Shown in pieces: positions 11,701-20,258 of a stretch of DNA of 64,000 nucleotides. The DNA is taken from the NCBI GenBank assembly GCA_937925925.1, contig CALANA010000103.1, positions 1 to 64,000 on the forward strand, given 5' to 3'. A program made the translations under genes and the position numbers. The DNA is from an uncultured Chloroflexales bacterium (lineage in GTDB: Bacteria; Chloroflexota; Chloroflexia; Chloroflexales; Chloroflexaceae). How positions within the stretch are numbered: the stretch's first letter is position 1; the number at the start of each line of letters is the position of its first letter. The notes below the pieces were generated by a model that ran no database searches, was not told the DNA's origin, and saw nothing but the letters and a program-made list of their open reading frames with translations.

Positions 11701-12728
11701 AGCAGATCAATCGTTGCGGCACGGGCCTGTGGTTGGGGTGCGGTCGCTCGTTGTGGCTTGCGTCCATGTGCTGCCCGTTCGTCGGTCATAAAGAACCGCT
11801 CGATGGCCGGACGGAGATCAAGCCCGGCGCTGTAAGCAACTTGGGCTTCAATCCCTCGTGCCTCAAGTGCCCGCACCAGCGCGTCAATATGGGTTGTATT
11901 GCCACTGAGTGCCACAGAACGCAGTGTCAACAGGCCCACCGTTCCAACCGTGGACTGTGAACCGGCAGAGGCAGACGATTGCGCCCCATTCTGGCTGCTG
12001 CGTTTCTGCGCCACAACCCGTGTGCGCTTTCCTGGCTTTGCCTGTGCGCGTCGCCACTGCTGATAGCTCGTCAGATCCGCAAAGGGCGCAGGCGCATCGG
12101 GGTGAAACAGCGCCGTATCGGGATAGGTCAATGGATCGCGTATGGATAGCCGATCTTTGTAGCCCGGTACATAGCGGACGATCAGCAGACATAGCATACG
12201 GTACAGATTCTCACTGGAACTGTTTAACCAGTACTGGTGAACGGCAATATAGGTGTGCAAATCACGTGCTTTGCCAGGGATATGTTTGAGCAGTTTGCTG
12301 AGACTGCGTACAAGCGCCAGTTGGCGCTGGCCCTCCCTATGCCCGCCCATGGGCCGCAGGCGACGCATCCACTGGCGTAGCATGCCGCCATCTGCTGCAT
12401 CGGATTGGGGTTTCAGCATAAATTTGCCAAGCCGGGTGCAGTGGATCAGGCTCGGATTGCTGGTAATCACACACACCGGACAGGATGCCTGTTGTAATAG
12501 TGGCTCCAGGCGGCGGACATAGTCTGCGCCAAAGATCATCGAGCCGAAAACAAAATCGGCATTGTCCAGATCACGGCTCAGGCGTTGCCAATCTGCATCA
12601 TGCTGCAATGCTGGTGCCGTGTAGAGGCTCACACCCAGCCTGATGTCATCGTCCTGTTGCAGACGCTCGACGGCAGTGCGCAGGGCGACGGCCTGGTTGC
12701 CTTCCATTGTAATAAACACAAATCGCAT
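8748..12728 (-). CDS. bchH: Magnesium chelatase large subunit (BchH/BchS/BchT type)
   Basis: BchH binds protoporphyrin IX and, driven by the BchI/BchD AAA+ ATPase, inserts Mg2+, the branch point to bacteriochlorophyll. The 1326-residue protein starts [21 protein letters not shown] and has the CobN/BchH family core [20 protein letters not shown] near residue 617, [20 protein letters not shown] just after, and [15 protein letters not shown] towards the C-terminus. Chloroflexales carry several paralogues of this subunit (bchH, bchS, bchT); which one this is cannot be told from the sequence alone. A cobaltochelatase CobN is less likely given the context. Residues about 235-270, rich in Ser, Gln and basic residues, look like a flexible linker. 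bchI and bchD are not in the window. Confidence 0.92.
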   Translation of the reverse strand: [1326 protein letters not shown]

Positions 12729-12892
12729 AGTCGTTATTACTCAGTTAACGCTACCAGACGCAGAGACGCAGACACAAACATGCGAGGATGCGAACACAGC
12801 ACCTCGCGTCTGCGCTTCGTCGCCTCTGTGCATTCCTTGCAGTGCATTCTGTTTTAGATAAAGCTGCATACTACATTGGTAGCAGAGAATTG

Positions 12893-13128
12893 TATGAGAG
12901 TCAAGATCTACAAACTATATGCAATAATTGTGCAAGAGTTTAAAAACCTTGATCGAGCTGACTGCAGTCACGTAAACAGCGGTCAGCCACCCCAAGATTA
13001 TGTAGTGAGAAATCGAAACTACATAACCAGATAGTATAATGATGGAGGGTTCAACTACTTTCATCAGCGTGACATTTCTTCTACAATATTCCTATCAGAC
13101 AATGCTATGAGAGTCAAGATCTACAAAC
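12893..13128. promoter_or_regulatory. Duplicated 23-bp motif upstream of bchH
   Basis: A 23-bp sequence at 12893-12915 recurs exactly at 13106-13128 (core AGTCAAGATCTACAAAC). Read towards bchH it contains TTGACT, a good -35, in each copy; the matching -10 positions at 17-bp spacing (TACCAA, TAGGAA) are weak. A GTGCAAGAG segment lies near both copies at different spacing. The motif may be two promoter/operator units of bchH, 165 and 378 bp before its start. Confidence 0.5.
12998..13026. promoter_or_regulatory. Inverted repeat between the two motif copies (candidate operator)
   Basis: TTATGTAGT (12998-13006) and ACTACATAA (13018-13026) form a perfect 9-bp inverted repeat with an 11-bp spacer. 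A TATAAT hexamer follows at 13035-13040 on the plus strand without a clear -35. The symmetry fits a dimeric regulator site in the bchH/pterin-dehydratase intergenic region; this is inference. Confidence 0.4.
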
Positions 13129-13272
13129 AGTGTGCAAGAGCCGTGCAATTTGTTTATAATGAAAGAAAGGTGATTGTGAAGGCATGAATTTTCTCAAATC
13201 GAGGTCAAAAATGTAGTACTAAATCGTAACTACGATTGGAATTTTTATGATAGGATACAAAGAAGGGCGGAG

Positions 13273-13460
13273 GCGAGGAAGCGAGGAAGCGAGGAAGCGA
13301 GGAGGCGAGGAGGCGAGGAGGCGAGGAAGCGAGGGAGCGAGGAAGTGAGGAAGCGAGGAAGCGAGGAGGCGAGGAAGCGAGGAGGCGAGGAGGCGAGGAA
13401 GCGAGGGAGCGAGGAAGTGAGGAAGCGAGGAAGCGAGGAGGCGAGGAAGCGAGGAGGCGA
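13273..13460. repeat. 8-bp tandem repeat tract, 23.5 copies
   Basis: The unit is GCGAGGAA or GCGAGGAG, with the variants GCGAGGGA and GTGAGGAA, and the period is exactly 8 throughout. Nine units form a 72-bp higher-order block (13329-13400) that repeats from 13401. One strand is almost all purine with one C per unit. It ends 30 bp before the pterin dehydratase start. Long minus-strand frames in it (runs of LASSLPRF) are artefacts of the repeat. Confidence 0.97.
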
Positions 13461-13490
13461 CAGTCTGTACCCTGTAGAAAAGGAGAACAT

Positions 13491-13838
13491 ATGATGAGTG
13501 AGTCACTTTCTCAACAAACGTGTGTGGCCTGCCGCAAAGATGCTCCCAGGATCACCGAGCAGGAAATCGCAGAACTGCATCCACAGATACCGGATTGGAA
13601 AATTGTCGAACGGGATGGTATCCAGCGTCTGGAACGGGTCTTTACCTGCCAAAACTTTAGCGCCGCGCTGGATTTGACCAATCGCATTGGAGCCATTGCC
13701 GAGGCAGAGGGGCACCACCCGGCGCTCTTAACCGAATGGGGCCGGGTTACGGTCACGTGGTGGACGCATAAGATCAGGGGCTTGCATCGTAATGATTTTA
13801 TTATGGCGGCCAAAACTGACGCAATTTATGGACAATAG
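13491..13838 (+). CDS. Pterin-4a-carbinolamine dehydratase (PCD/DCoH family)
   Basis: This family dehydrates 4a-hydroxytetrahydrobiopterin, recycling pterin after aromatic hydroxylation; in phototrophs some members have other roles. The 115-residue protein ends with the conserved part: [19 protein letters not shown] and [21 protein letters not shown], giving the histidine/aspartate pocket. An extra cysteine pair, CVACRKDAP, lies near the N-terminus. AGGAG stands 5 bases before the first ATG and 8 before a second ATG at 13494, so either may be used. No aromatic amino acid hydroxylase is in the window. The gene sits just after the tandem-repeat tract and 9 bp before the next gene. Confidence 0.88.
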   Translation: MMSESLSQQTCVACRKDAPRITEQEIAELHPQIPDWKIVERDGIQRLERVFTCQNFSAALDLTNRIGAIAEAEGHHPALLTEWGRVTVTWWTHKIRGLHRNDFIMAAKTDAIYGQ

Positions 13839-13847
13839 GCCCGGGAC

Positions 13848-14399
13848 ATGCTGAGCGCTTTCAGTGGAGCAACCCGCACAACCGCGCCCTATCATATTGG
13901 CATTACCGGGCACCGCAACCTGGGCAATGCTGCCACCTTTCGCTTTGTGACTCGATCCTTGCATACACTGCTTGCTGATGCGCAGCACAGGCACACGGAG
14001 GGCATCGTGGCCCTGTTTGGCATGGCGGAGGGAACGGATACGCTGTTTGCGCAGATCGCCCTGAATTTGAACATCCCGCTCATTGCCGTTATTCCCTATG
14101 CAGGTTTTATTGATGACTTTCCAACTGGTTCGCTACGCCAGCAGTATCAACATCTGGTAACACGCTGCGAGATGGTATATACGCTTCCGTTTGCCACCCG
14201 CTCGGACGAGGCGTACATGGCGGCGGGGTGCTGGTTGGCCGATCACAGCGATCTCCTGCTGGCCGTCTGGAACGGGCAACCAGCGGCGGGCAGGGGTGGT
14301 ACAGGTGACGTGGTGGCCTATACGCAGCGTATTGGACGTCCGATCATTCATATTCACACTGTTGAGCATACGCTTCGATCCCTGCCATATGCGGGCTGA
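13848..14399 (+). CDS. SLOG-like Rossmann-fold protein, function unknown
   Basis: The 183-residue protein begins IGITGHRNLG after a short tail and later has LLLAVWNGQPAAGRGGTGDVVAYTQRIGRPIIHI. A GHR motif after strand one and a GGTGD loop before the last strand are typical of the SLOG superfamily (relatives of DprA, LOG and YpsA), which bind nucleotides or nucleotide derivatives. No effector domain or membrane segment is fused to it. It follows the pterin dehydratase by 9 bp, so the two are probably cotranscribed, but a shared function is not evident. Confidence 0.6.
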   Translation: MLSAFSGATRTTAPYHIGITGHRNLGNAATFRFVTRSLHTLLADAQHRHTEGIVALFGMAEGTDTLFAQIALNLNIPLIAVIPYAGFIDDFPTGSLRQQYQHLVTRCEMVYTLPFATRSDEAYMAAGCWLADHSDLLLAVWNGQPAAGRGGTGDVVAYTQRIGRPIIHIHTVEHTLRSLPYAG

Positions 14400-14752
14400 C
14401 ATTCGTTGACTGAGCAACGTAGTGGTGCGACCACTTTAATGTTCTTATACCAGTGTGACTGCTCCCTTCCACCTCTTTTCGACCCCCTTGCCTTCCCCGA
14501 TCAGAGGGGTGGGGGGCAGGTTCACAAGTGTAGATTTTTTGCGCAGAAGTCAGCTTTGCTGCATCAGGACGGCAAAAAAAGCGATGACGATAGCAGGGAC
14601 GTTCTGCCCCATCCCAATGCGATGTAATTAAAAAACCTACATTTGAGAGATACTGCTGGTTTCTTCTCGATAGGCGATGTACGGTTCCACTCCCTCTGCG
14701 CTCTTGCTCTGGTGCGTCTTTGCGTTCAAAAAAGAGGACATTCGAGCCGGCC
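14400..14752. other. Intergenic region, convergent genes
   Basis: No gene is supported here. A segment near 14446 (ATACCAGTGTGACTGCTCCC) resembles the start of a repeat near 52294, so it may be the eroded end of the same dispersed family. No clear terminator was found. Confidence 0.5.
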
Positions 14753-16543
14753 TTAGCGCTGATGCCACAAATACACCGGCTCTGGCCCGATCGTCAGCGA
14801 AAAGCGGCCATCCTGCGCACTCATGGTTCGCTCGGCTCCGTCGCGTTGTACCAGACGCCCACTGGTGGCAGTGGTGGTAAAGCCAACGCGGGTGGTTGGC
14901 GGTGACCAGAGAATATCCAGCGCCGCTTCACCGCGCTGCAAACGCAGATCGTATACTTCGCGGCCATGGATTGTGGTCAGATTGTCAAGATAAATCGTAC
15001 CGCGCCCTATCGACTCGTCGGTGACATCATCCAACACCAGGGCCACCAGGCTGGCCGGAAAATCAACACGCAGATTACCGTTGCCCGCAATCCGGTTTGC
15101 TGGATGCACCGCAACGCCAATCGGGGCCGAAATAAAGTGCCACTCTGGAGCGCCTACCGCGCCCAGCGTAAATTGCAGGAGTTCGCCCTCTGCATCGCGA
15201 ATCCAGGCACGCACCAGGTGACCACTTCCATCACCATAGACCCAGATCCCCAGCGCATACGGCTCTCCCGGTAGCGGCACCGGTTGCACCCGCTCGAACA
15301 CGACATAATCATTTTCAGGCGTGCTAAAGTTATACACAATCTGGGCACTACCCGTGCCCGTATGCACATGCTTTTCACTGGCCTGTAGCCGTCCATTGGG
15401 TTGACTAATGCGCCGCCATTCACCCAGTACATCAAAGTCCAGCACAACGGTGGTGTCAAACAGATCACGTCGTTCCACAAATGTTGCCCCCTGTAGCTGA
15501 CGGTTGAGCGTACGCAAGGCGGCAAAAGCGGGCTTACGCACATGATCACGATAGTCGGTGCGCCCCTGTCCATATTCAAACAGACCATAGGGATTGCCCG
15601 GATCATCCTTGAAGCTATACCAGAAGGTGCGCTCGACCCCGGCTTCCCACAACAGCAGCAGCGAGCGTACCAGATAACTGGCCTGCATCTGCGCATCGGT
15701 TAACCCCTGGCGATCGCGATCCCCTGGCCCACTGGCCCAACCTAGCTCCGTCACCCAGATTGGTTTGGGGCCAAACTGATTCCCCAGCGCTCGCGCCATG
15801 TCAACCGAGGCCACCAGGTTGCCGTCTTCGGGGCCATAGGGATCGACATAGGGATGGATAGCAATAATGTCAAAGCTGTGCCAGGCACCCTGGGCTGCCA
15901 CCGCCCGCGCAAAGGAGACATCGAAGGGATTAAAGCCACCAATCGCCACCTGTGCATTGGGGATAATCTCCTTGATAATTTGACTGGAACGGATCAACAG
16001 ATCCGCATAAGCCACCGGGTCGGGTTGGGGCCGCCAGAACACAGCATTATCCGGCTCGTTCCAGATTTCCCAGTGATGAATATAGCGCCGGTAGCGCGTC
16101 ACCACCGCCCGCACATAATCCAGAAAAAGATCATGGTCTGGTGCATAGTACGAAACATCGTGCGGATTATCATGGGGATACGGTGTTGCCCAGCCGACCG
16201 ATGGCCCTAATACACCCAGGATCTTAATATCCCGTTGCAAGAGTGCGCGCATGGCAGCATCGGTGAACGTCCAGTCCCACACATCAGGCGCGGGCTGCAC
16301 GCGATGCCAGTGAAAGTCTTCCCGTACCCACGACACACCCAACTCAACCACTAGATCGGCCAGATCATCCATCGTGGTTGGGTCAGGATAGCGCGTGGCG
16401 AGATGCGAATTCAGGCCAAAGGCAGCCGGGCCAACCGGCCCGGCACTGTAGGCGGTGGGGATGGGCAAGGGGTGGGTGATCAGCTCAGATGCGGTCAGCA
16501 CCAGCAGGAGCATGACGAAGAGCAACAGGGAACGACGTGGCAT
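14753..16543 (-). CDS. Secreted glycoside hydrolase, GH39-like (clan A)
   Basis: The frame is open back to 16777, but the start at 16543 gives a signal peptide (MPRRSLLLFVMLLLVLTASE) and has GAGGT before it; the mature enzyme follows, 596 residues in all. The catalytic TIM barrel has HHWEIWNEPDNAVFW with the acid/base Glu near residue 162 and WVTELGWAS with the nucleophile Glu near 262, as in GH39/GH5-type clan-A enzymes. The C-terminal 200 residues are beta-rich with a carbohydrate-binding-like part (FERVQPVPLPGEPYALGIWV). The substrate cannot be read from sequence; xylosidase-like activity is only a guess from the family. It stands alone on its strand. Confidence 0.75.
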   Translation of the reverse strand: MPRRSLLLFVMLLLVLTASELITHPLPIPTAYSAGPVGPAAFGLNSHLATRYPDPTTMDDLADLVVELGVSWVREDFHWHRVQPAPDVWDWTFTDAAMRALLQRDIKILGVLGPSVGWATPYPHDNPHDVSYYAPDHDLFLDYVRAVVTRYRRYIHHWEIWNEPDNAVFWRPQPDPVAYADLLIRSSQIIKEIIPNAQVAIGGFNPFDVSFARAVAAQGAWHSFDIIAIHPYVDPYGPEDGNLVASVDMARALGNQFGPKPIWVTELGWASGPGDRDRQGLTDAQMQASYLVRSLLLLWEAGVERTFWYSFKDDPGNPYGLFEYGQGRTDYRDHVRKPAFAALRTLNRQLQGATFVERRDLFDTTVVLDFDVLGEWRRISQPNGRLQASEKHVHTGTGSAQIVYNFSTPENDYVVFERVQPVPLPGEPYALGIWVYGDGSGHLVRAWIRDAEGELLQFTLGAVGAPEWHFISAPIGVAVHPANRIAGNGNLRVDFPASLVALVLDDVTDESIGRGTIYLDNLTTIHGREVYDLRLQRGEAALDILWSPPTTRVGFTTTATSGRLVQRDGAERTMSAQDGRFSLTIGPEPVYLWHQR

Positions 16544-16937
16544 GAGCGTACCTCGCTTTGGGAATTTCAAAATATAGCAATCAGGACAGAGGGTTAAAAA
16601 AACCGTCAGTAGTACGAACGTAGACCAGAACAGTTGTAGGATCTGGATAACGTGCAGCGACAGCAAGCGCAACACCGCAATAAACAAGCGGGTAGCAATA
16701 GGCTTGTCTAGCGTGGTCAGCCTACATTGTCGTGTCTGCTCGACCTGCGCTTCCTTTCGTGCCATAAGCAGCAACACGGTCGCAGAGACCGAAGAACATG
16801 AACACTATCAGATTACAGCCATACCTCACCCTTCCCCGCGATCATTATACGGCATCTTGCGCTCAATGGCGAATAGGGGGGACGTGTTCTCGTTGCTCCT
16901 GGGAACACGGATCGCTTGCCCACGCATGCCTGACCGC

Positions 16938-17690
16938 TCACGCCCGCTCGCCAAAAATGGCCCGCCCCACGCGCACCAGGGTCGCCCCTTCCTCAATCGC
17001 CACCTCAAAATCATCGGTCATGCCCATCGAAAGCTGTGACCACTCCGCCTGTGGCCAGCGGGCAGCCAGATGATCCCGCAACTCGCGGAGGGCGCGAAAC
17101 ACGGGACGCGCCGCCTCCGGGTCTGGCTGCCAGGGCGCAATCGTCATCAGTCCCTGCACGCGCAGATAGGGCAGGGCCACAATGCGCTCCACGTTGGCCA
17201 GGAAGTACGGTAACCCAGCGTGATTCTGCACCCCGCCAGGCAGATCAAAGCCCTCTTTGGTCGCCTCGCCACTGACGTTGATCTGAAGCAACACGTTCAA
17301 GCGCGAATGTTCAGGTGTGGCCGCTATGTCCGCTACACGCTGTTCATAGTGTCGATTCAGCGTCTCCGCCAGGCGCAGGCTGTCAACGGTATGCAGCAGA
17401 TCAAACATGCCGATCGCTGCTTTCGCCTTGTTGCGCTGGAGGTGTCCGATCATGTGCCAGGTCAGGTCGGGTCGTTGGGCATGCAGTGCGGAAATTTTGG
17501 GTTCCGCTTCCTGCAAACGGCTCTCACCCAGGTGAACAACACCGGCAGCAATGGCCTGCTGCAGCACCTCCAGCGGATGCGTCTTAGTAACGGCTACCAG
17601 CGTTATCTGGTGTGGGTCGCGGCCCGCACGTTGTGCTGCGGCCACGATGCGTTCCTGTACTATCTGCACCCGTGTTGCAATTTGGTTCAC
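16938..17690 (-). CDS. yggS: YggS/PLPBP family pyridoxal-phosphate homeostasis protein
   Basis: YggS proteins bind PLP in a TIM barrel like the N-terminal domain of alanine racemase, have no known enzyme activity, and buffer PLP and amino-acid pools. The 250-residue length is a little above the usual 230. [18 protein letters not shown] carries the PLP lysine (about residue 36); [23 protein letters not shown] and [21 protein letters not shown] are signatures. It is often next to cell-division genes; here it is flanked by a glycosidase and an anchored hypothetical, with a MITE-like element just upstream. Confidence 0.95.
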   Translation of the reverse strand: MNQIATRVQIVQERIVAAAQRAGRDPHQITLVAVTKTHPLEVLQQAIAAGVVHLGESRLQEAEPKISALHAQRPDLTWHMIGHLQRNKAKAAIGMFDLLHTVDSLRLAETLNRHYEQRVADIAATPEHSRLNVLLQINVSGEATKEGFDLPGGVQNHAGLPYFLANVERIVALPYLRVQGLMTIAPWQPDPEAARPVFRALRELRDHLAARWPQAEWSQLSMGMTDDFEVAIEEGATLVRVGRAIFGERA

Positions 17691-17708
17691 ACTGTTACCT
17701 TACATCAC

Positions 17709-17832
17709 CAGGACGTACGCAGTGATCTGGTCACCTCGCCTTTTCGCCGGAGTTTACCCCGTTCAACTGCGCTCAGGGCAAGCTCGGAGCGTAGTCGAAG
17801 GAACGTTGGTTCACGCGACGGCGTAAGTCCTG
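17709..17832. repeat. MITE-like element, family A, copy 1
   Basis: The ends read CAGGACGTACGC on the left and, reversed, CAGGACTTACGC on the right. Inside are a TTTTCGCCGGAGTTTACCCC stretch and an imperfect hairpin (CAACTGCGCTCAG with the GTAGTCG side) shared with copies at 28517 and 29595. It is 124 bp, with no reading frame of note, and ends six bases past the stop of the neighbouring minus-strand gene. Confidence 0.75.
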
Positions 17833-17838
17833 ATCATA

Positions 17839-18411
17839 TCAATCGGTTGCCACCACCAGCACCTGCTCCAGTGGCGGATCAGGCGGTAAATTGATCGTCA
17901 GACGCAACCCACGCCCTTCCGGGAGCGGTACGGTCAAATCCAGAGGGGTACTCTGGCCCGGCCCAAGCGGCACACTGGCTGTGTCTGCCGAGGTATACGA
18001 AGTGCCAGTGTTATCCTGCAATTCAAAGGCACGGATTGGCACCGTTACTGCTGTTGACCCAACATTCGTTACCTGTCCCTGTATTTGCACACCCGCAGCC
18101 ACCCGCCGAATATGACGTATCTCCACTCGCACGCGCTGGTTTTGCGCTACAGGTGTCAGCGCAGGTGCAGGCTGACCACGGCGCATAATTTGCTGCATCT
18201 CGTCTACACGACGCTGAATGTCGGGGGCAAGGTTAACCATATCAAGCTGGGGCAGCGTGATACCTGGTACAGCCGGTTGGGCCGCAAAATGCCGCTGGAG
18301 CGCCGTCTCATTCGTTGTAAAGCGGCCACGCGTACTGAGCAGGATCAAACCAAGCCCTAGCACTAGCCCCCATATCCAGACCGGTATGTGTTGTCGTGTA
18401 TTTCGTAACAT
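17839..18411 (-). CDS. Membrane-anchored hypothetical protein, DUF4352-like C-terminus
   Basis: The 190-residue protein has one N-terminal membrane segment (VWIWGLVLGLGLILLS), a linker of about 70 residues, and a beta-rich domain (VEIRHIRRVAAGVQIQGQVT, then a Pro/Gly-rich segment) resembling the DUF4352/immunoglobulin-like domains found outside the membrane. This gives a tail-out topology with a small extracytoplasmic domain. It is divergent from the liv operon. Function unknown; a related two-domain protein is encoded at 49830. Confidence 0.55.
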   Translation of the reverse strand: MLRNTRQHIPVWIWGLVLGLGLILLSTRGRFTTNETALQRHFAAQPAVPGITLPQLDMVNLAPDIQRRVDEMQQIMRRGQPAPALTPVAQNQRVRVEIRHIRRVAAGVQIQGQVTNVGSTAVTVPIRAFELQDNTGTSYTSADTASVPLGPGQSTPLDLTVPLPEGRGLRLTINLPPDPPLEQVLVVATD

Positions 18412-18481
18412 AGATCTCTATTGTACAGAGAGAACCGGTGACATGCAACCAGGATGTCACGATGATAACCTGTTGCAAAGC

Positions 18482-18510
18482 TTGACAAACCCTTAACAAT
18501 CTATTACACT
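18482..18510 (+). promoter_or_regulatory. Putative promoter of the liv binding-protein gene
   Basis: TTGACA (18482-18487), a 17-bp spacer, then TACACT (18505-18510, four of six). It lies 292 bp before the livJ start and implies a long leader. The leader has an AGGAGTCACTCCT palindrome (about 18594) and a GGTACAGA/TCTGTGCC stem near 18675-18709, but I recognise no riboswitch; the T-box signature is absent. Confidence 0.55.
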
Positions 18511-18801
18511 GACGCATCACACAATCTGACCTCATGACAGGCATTGGTGACATGCTGCATTGCGGCGATCATAACTCTGGCAAGGAGTCACTCCTGGCCG
18601 TTATTGATATTTGCTTCATCAAGAATGTCTGGTGCAGGAAGGGGGTGATACGAGCGATCTTCAGTCTTTAGAAGGTACAGAGCTTGAGCAGCGAGGTTCT
18701 GTGCCAGGGTTAGCTCCCCGCATTATCTCAACTTACGTGAACTGTAGCTGCAACTTTATGCAGATAAATCAAGACCGTTGTCAGAAAGGAGTCGTTCGAG
18801 T

Positions 18802-20151
18802 ATGAAGCGACTAGTGAGTTTGCTAACACTGCTCGTCATGATGCTGGGGTTCATTGCCGCCTGCGGGCAACAGCCTGTTGCGCAAGAACCAACCCCAACT
18901 GTTGTTGAGCTAACAGAAGAACCTGCTACAGAGGAGCCAGCTCCTGCTACTCCTACCGAGGAACCTCAAGAGACCGAGGAACCTCAAGAGACCGAGGAAC
19001 CCGAAGACGTTACTCCACCGACGGGCGATTTCGAGGGTTTGATTAAGATCGCTACCCAGAGTCCGCTCTCTGGCCCCCAGGCCGCGATTGGCCTTGGTAT
19101 TCGGAATGGGGCTGAGCTAGGAGTCGAGCAACTGACCGAGCCGCTCACCAGCCTGGGTTTCACGGTTGAGTTAGCACCGTTCGATGACCAGGCGCAGGCC
19201 GAGGTTGGGACAGCGAACGCCAACAATATCGCTTCTGATCCCGACATCCTGTGTGTTAATGGGCACTTGAACTCAGGCGTGGCCCTGGCCGCATTGCCAA
19301 CCTACAGAAACGCCAGCGTGCCTATGGTTTCACCAGCCAACACTAATCCGAACATTACTGAGGGTGGTTATGAGGTTGCCTTCCGAATTGTCGGTCGGGA
19401 TGATGTACAGGGTGCAGTGGCCGAGCAATTTGCACGCGAGGAACTGGGTATCCAGAGTGTGTTTATTATTCATGACCAGACGGACTACGGCCAGGGCGTG
19501 GCCGAGTTCTTCCGCCAGAACGCTGAGGCAAATGGTATCACCGTTCTGGGCTTCGAGGGTACCCAGGAACAGTCGCAGTTTGACTCGATCCTGACGCCGA
19601 TTTTGCCCCAAAACCCAGATCTCATCTTCTTTGGCGGCATCTACAGTCAGGCTGGTCCGTTGTTTGATCAAGCACGACGTGCGGGTATTACGGCTCAATT
19701 CATGGGGCCGGATGGCCTGGATAATGCAGAACTGGTGACGCTGGCGGGCGAAGCGGTGGCCGATATGTACTATACTTCGGTGGCCGCACCGGTCAGTCAG
19801 TTCCCAGCCGCAGCGCAGTTTGCGCAGGATTATCAGTCGCGCTTCAACACTCCAGCTCCGCCGTTCTCGGCCCAGGCCTATGATGTAGTGGGCATCTGCG
19901 TCCAGGCAATTGCCCAGGCGGCGGTGGATGCGGGCGGTAAGCCTACCCGTGAGCAGGTGGTGGAAGCACTGCGCAACCTGGATCCTTATGAGGGTATCAC
20001 TGGTACCTATGAGTTCAACGACATTGGTGACCCGACTGAGGCGACCTACTTTGTATTGCAGGTAAACTACGATCCCGACAACCCCGAAGAAGGTTGGAAT
20101 GAGAATGCGGTCGTCAAACGTCTGACCATCGCTCCACCTGAATCGGAATAG
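18802..20151 (+). CDS. livJ: Branched-chain amino acid-type ABC transporter substrate-binding lipoprotein
   Basis: The start at 18802 gives a lipoprotein signal (MKRLVSLLTLLVMMLGFIAAC, lipid-modified Cys 21); AGGAG lies ten bases upstream. A spacer of about 55 residues rich in Glu, Pro and Thr, with EEPQETEEPQETEEPE repeats, tethers the binding domain to the membrane. The rest is a LivJ-type Leu/Ile/Val-binding fold: IKIATQSPLSGPQAAIGLGI, then VMVSPANTNP-like and DGLDNAELV segments. The family also takes up urea, amides and aromatic acids, so the substrate is not settled. It starts the transporter gene set, then is cut off from livH by a hairpin. Confidence 0.9.
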   Translation: MKRLVSLLTLLVMMLGFIAACGQQPVAQEPTPTVVELTEEPATEEPAPATPTEEPQETEEPQETEEPEDVTPPTGDFEGLIKIATQSPLSGPQAAIGLGIRNGAELGVEQLTEPLTSLGFTVELAPFDDQAQAEVGTANANNIASDPDILCVNGHLNSGVALAALPTYRNASVPMVSPANTNPNITEGGYEVAFRIVGRDDVQGAVAEQFAREELGIQSVFIIHDQTDYGQGVAEFFRQNAEANGITVLGFEGTQEQSQFDSILTPILPQNPDLIFFGGIYSQAGPLFDQARRAGITAQFMGPDGLDNAELVTLAGEAVADMYYTSVAAPVSQFPAAAQFAQDYQSRFNTPAPPFSAQAYDVVGICVQAIAQAAVDAGGKPTREQVVEALRNLDPYEGITGTYEFNDIGDPTEATYFVLQVNYDPDNPEEGWNENAVVKRLTIAPPESE

Positions 20152-20183
20152 TGAATCAGTGACGATTGCAGAGCGCTAAGTCT

Positions 20184-20215
20184 GTGAGTGGGGGCAGATC
20201 ACTGCCCCCACTCAC
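20184..20215 (+). terminator. Strong hairpin after livJ (terminator or mRNA-stabilising)
   Basis: A perfect 14-bp GC-rich stem (GTGAGTGGGGGCAG and its complement) with an ATCA loop lies 32 bp after the livJ stop. There is no T run after it, so it may cut or protect mRNA rather than act as an intrinsic terminator. It would raise binding protein over permease. Confidence 0.6.
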
Positions 20216-20258
20216 TTCAATCACTTTACCTTCTGCAGTCTTTCAAGACATAATATTC

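Noticed and set aside
13219-13506. Minus-strand frames encoding LASSLPRF repeats
   Set aside because: They are products of the 8-bp tandem repeat, open in several frames, with no start signal or non-repeat domain.
18511-18801. T-box or other known riboswitch in the livJ leader
   Set aside because: The T-box AGGGTGG-ACCGCG sequence is absent and I see no TPP, SAM, cobalamin or lysine consensus; only generic hairpins.
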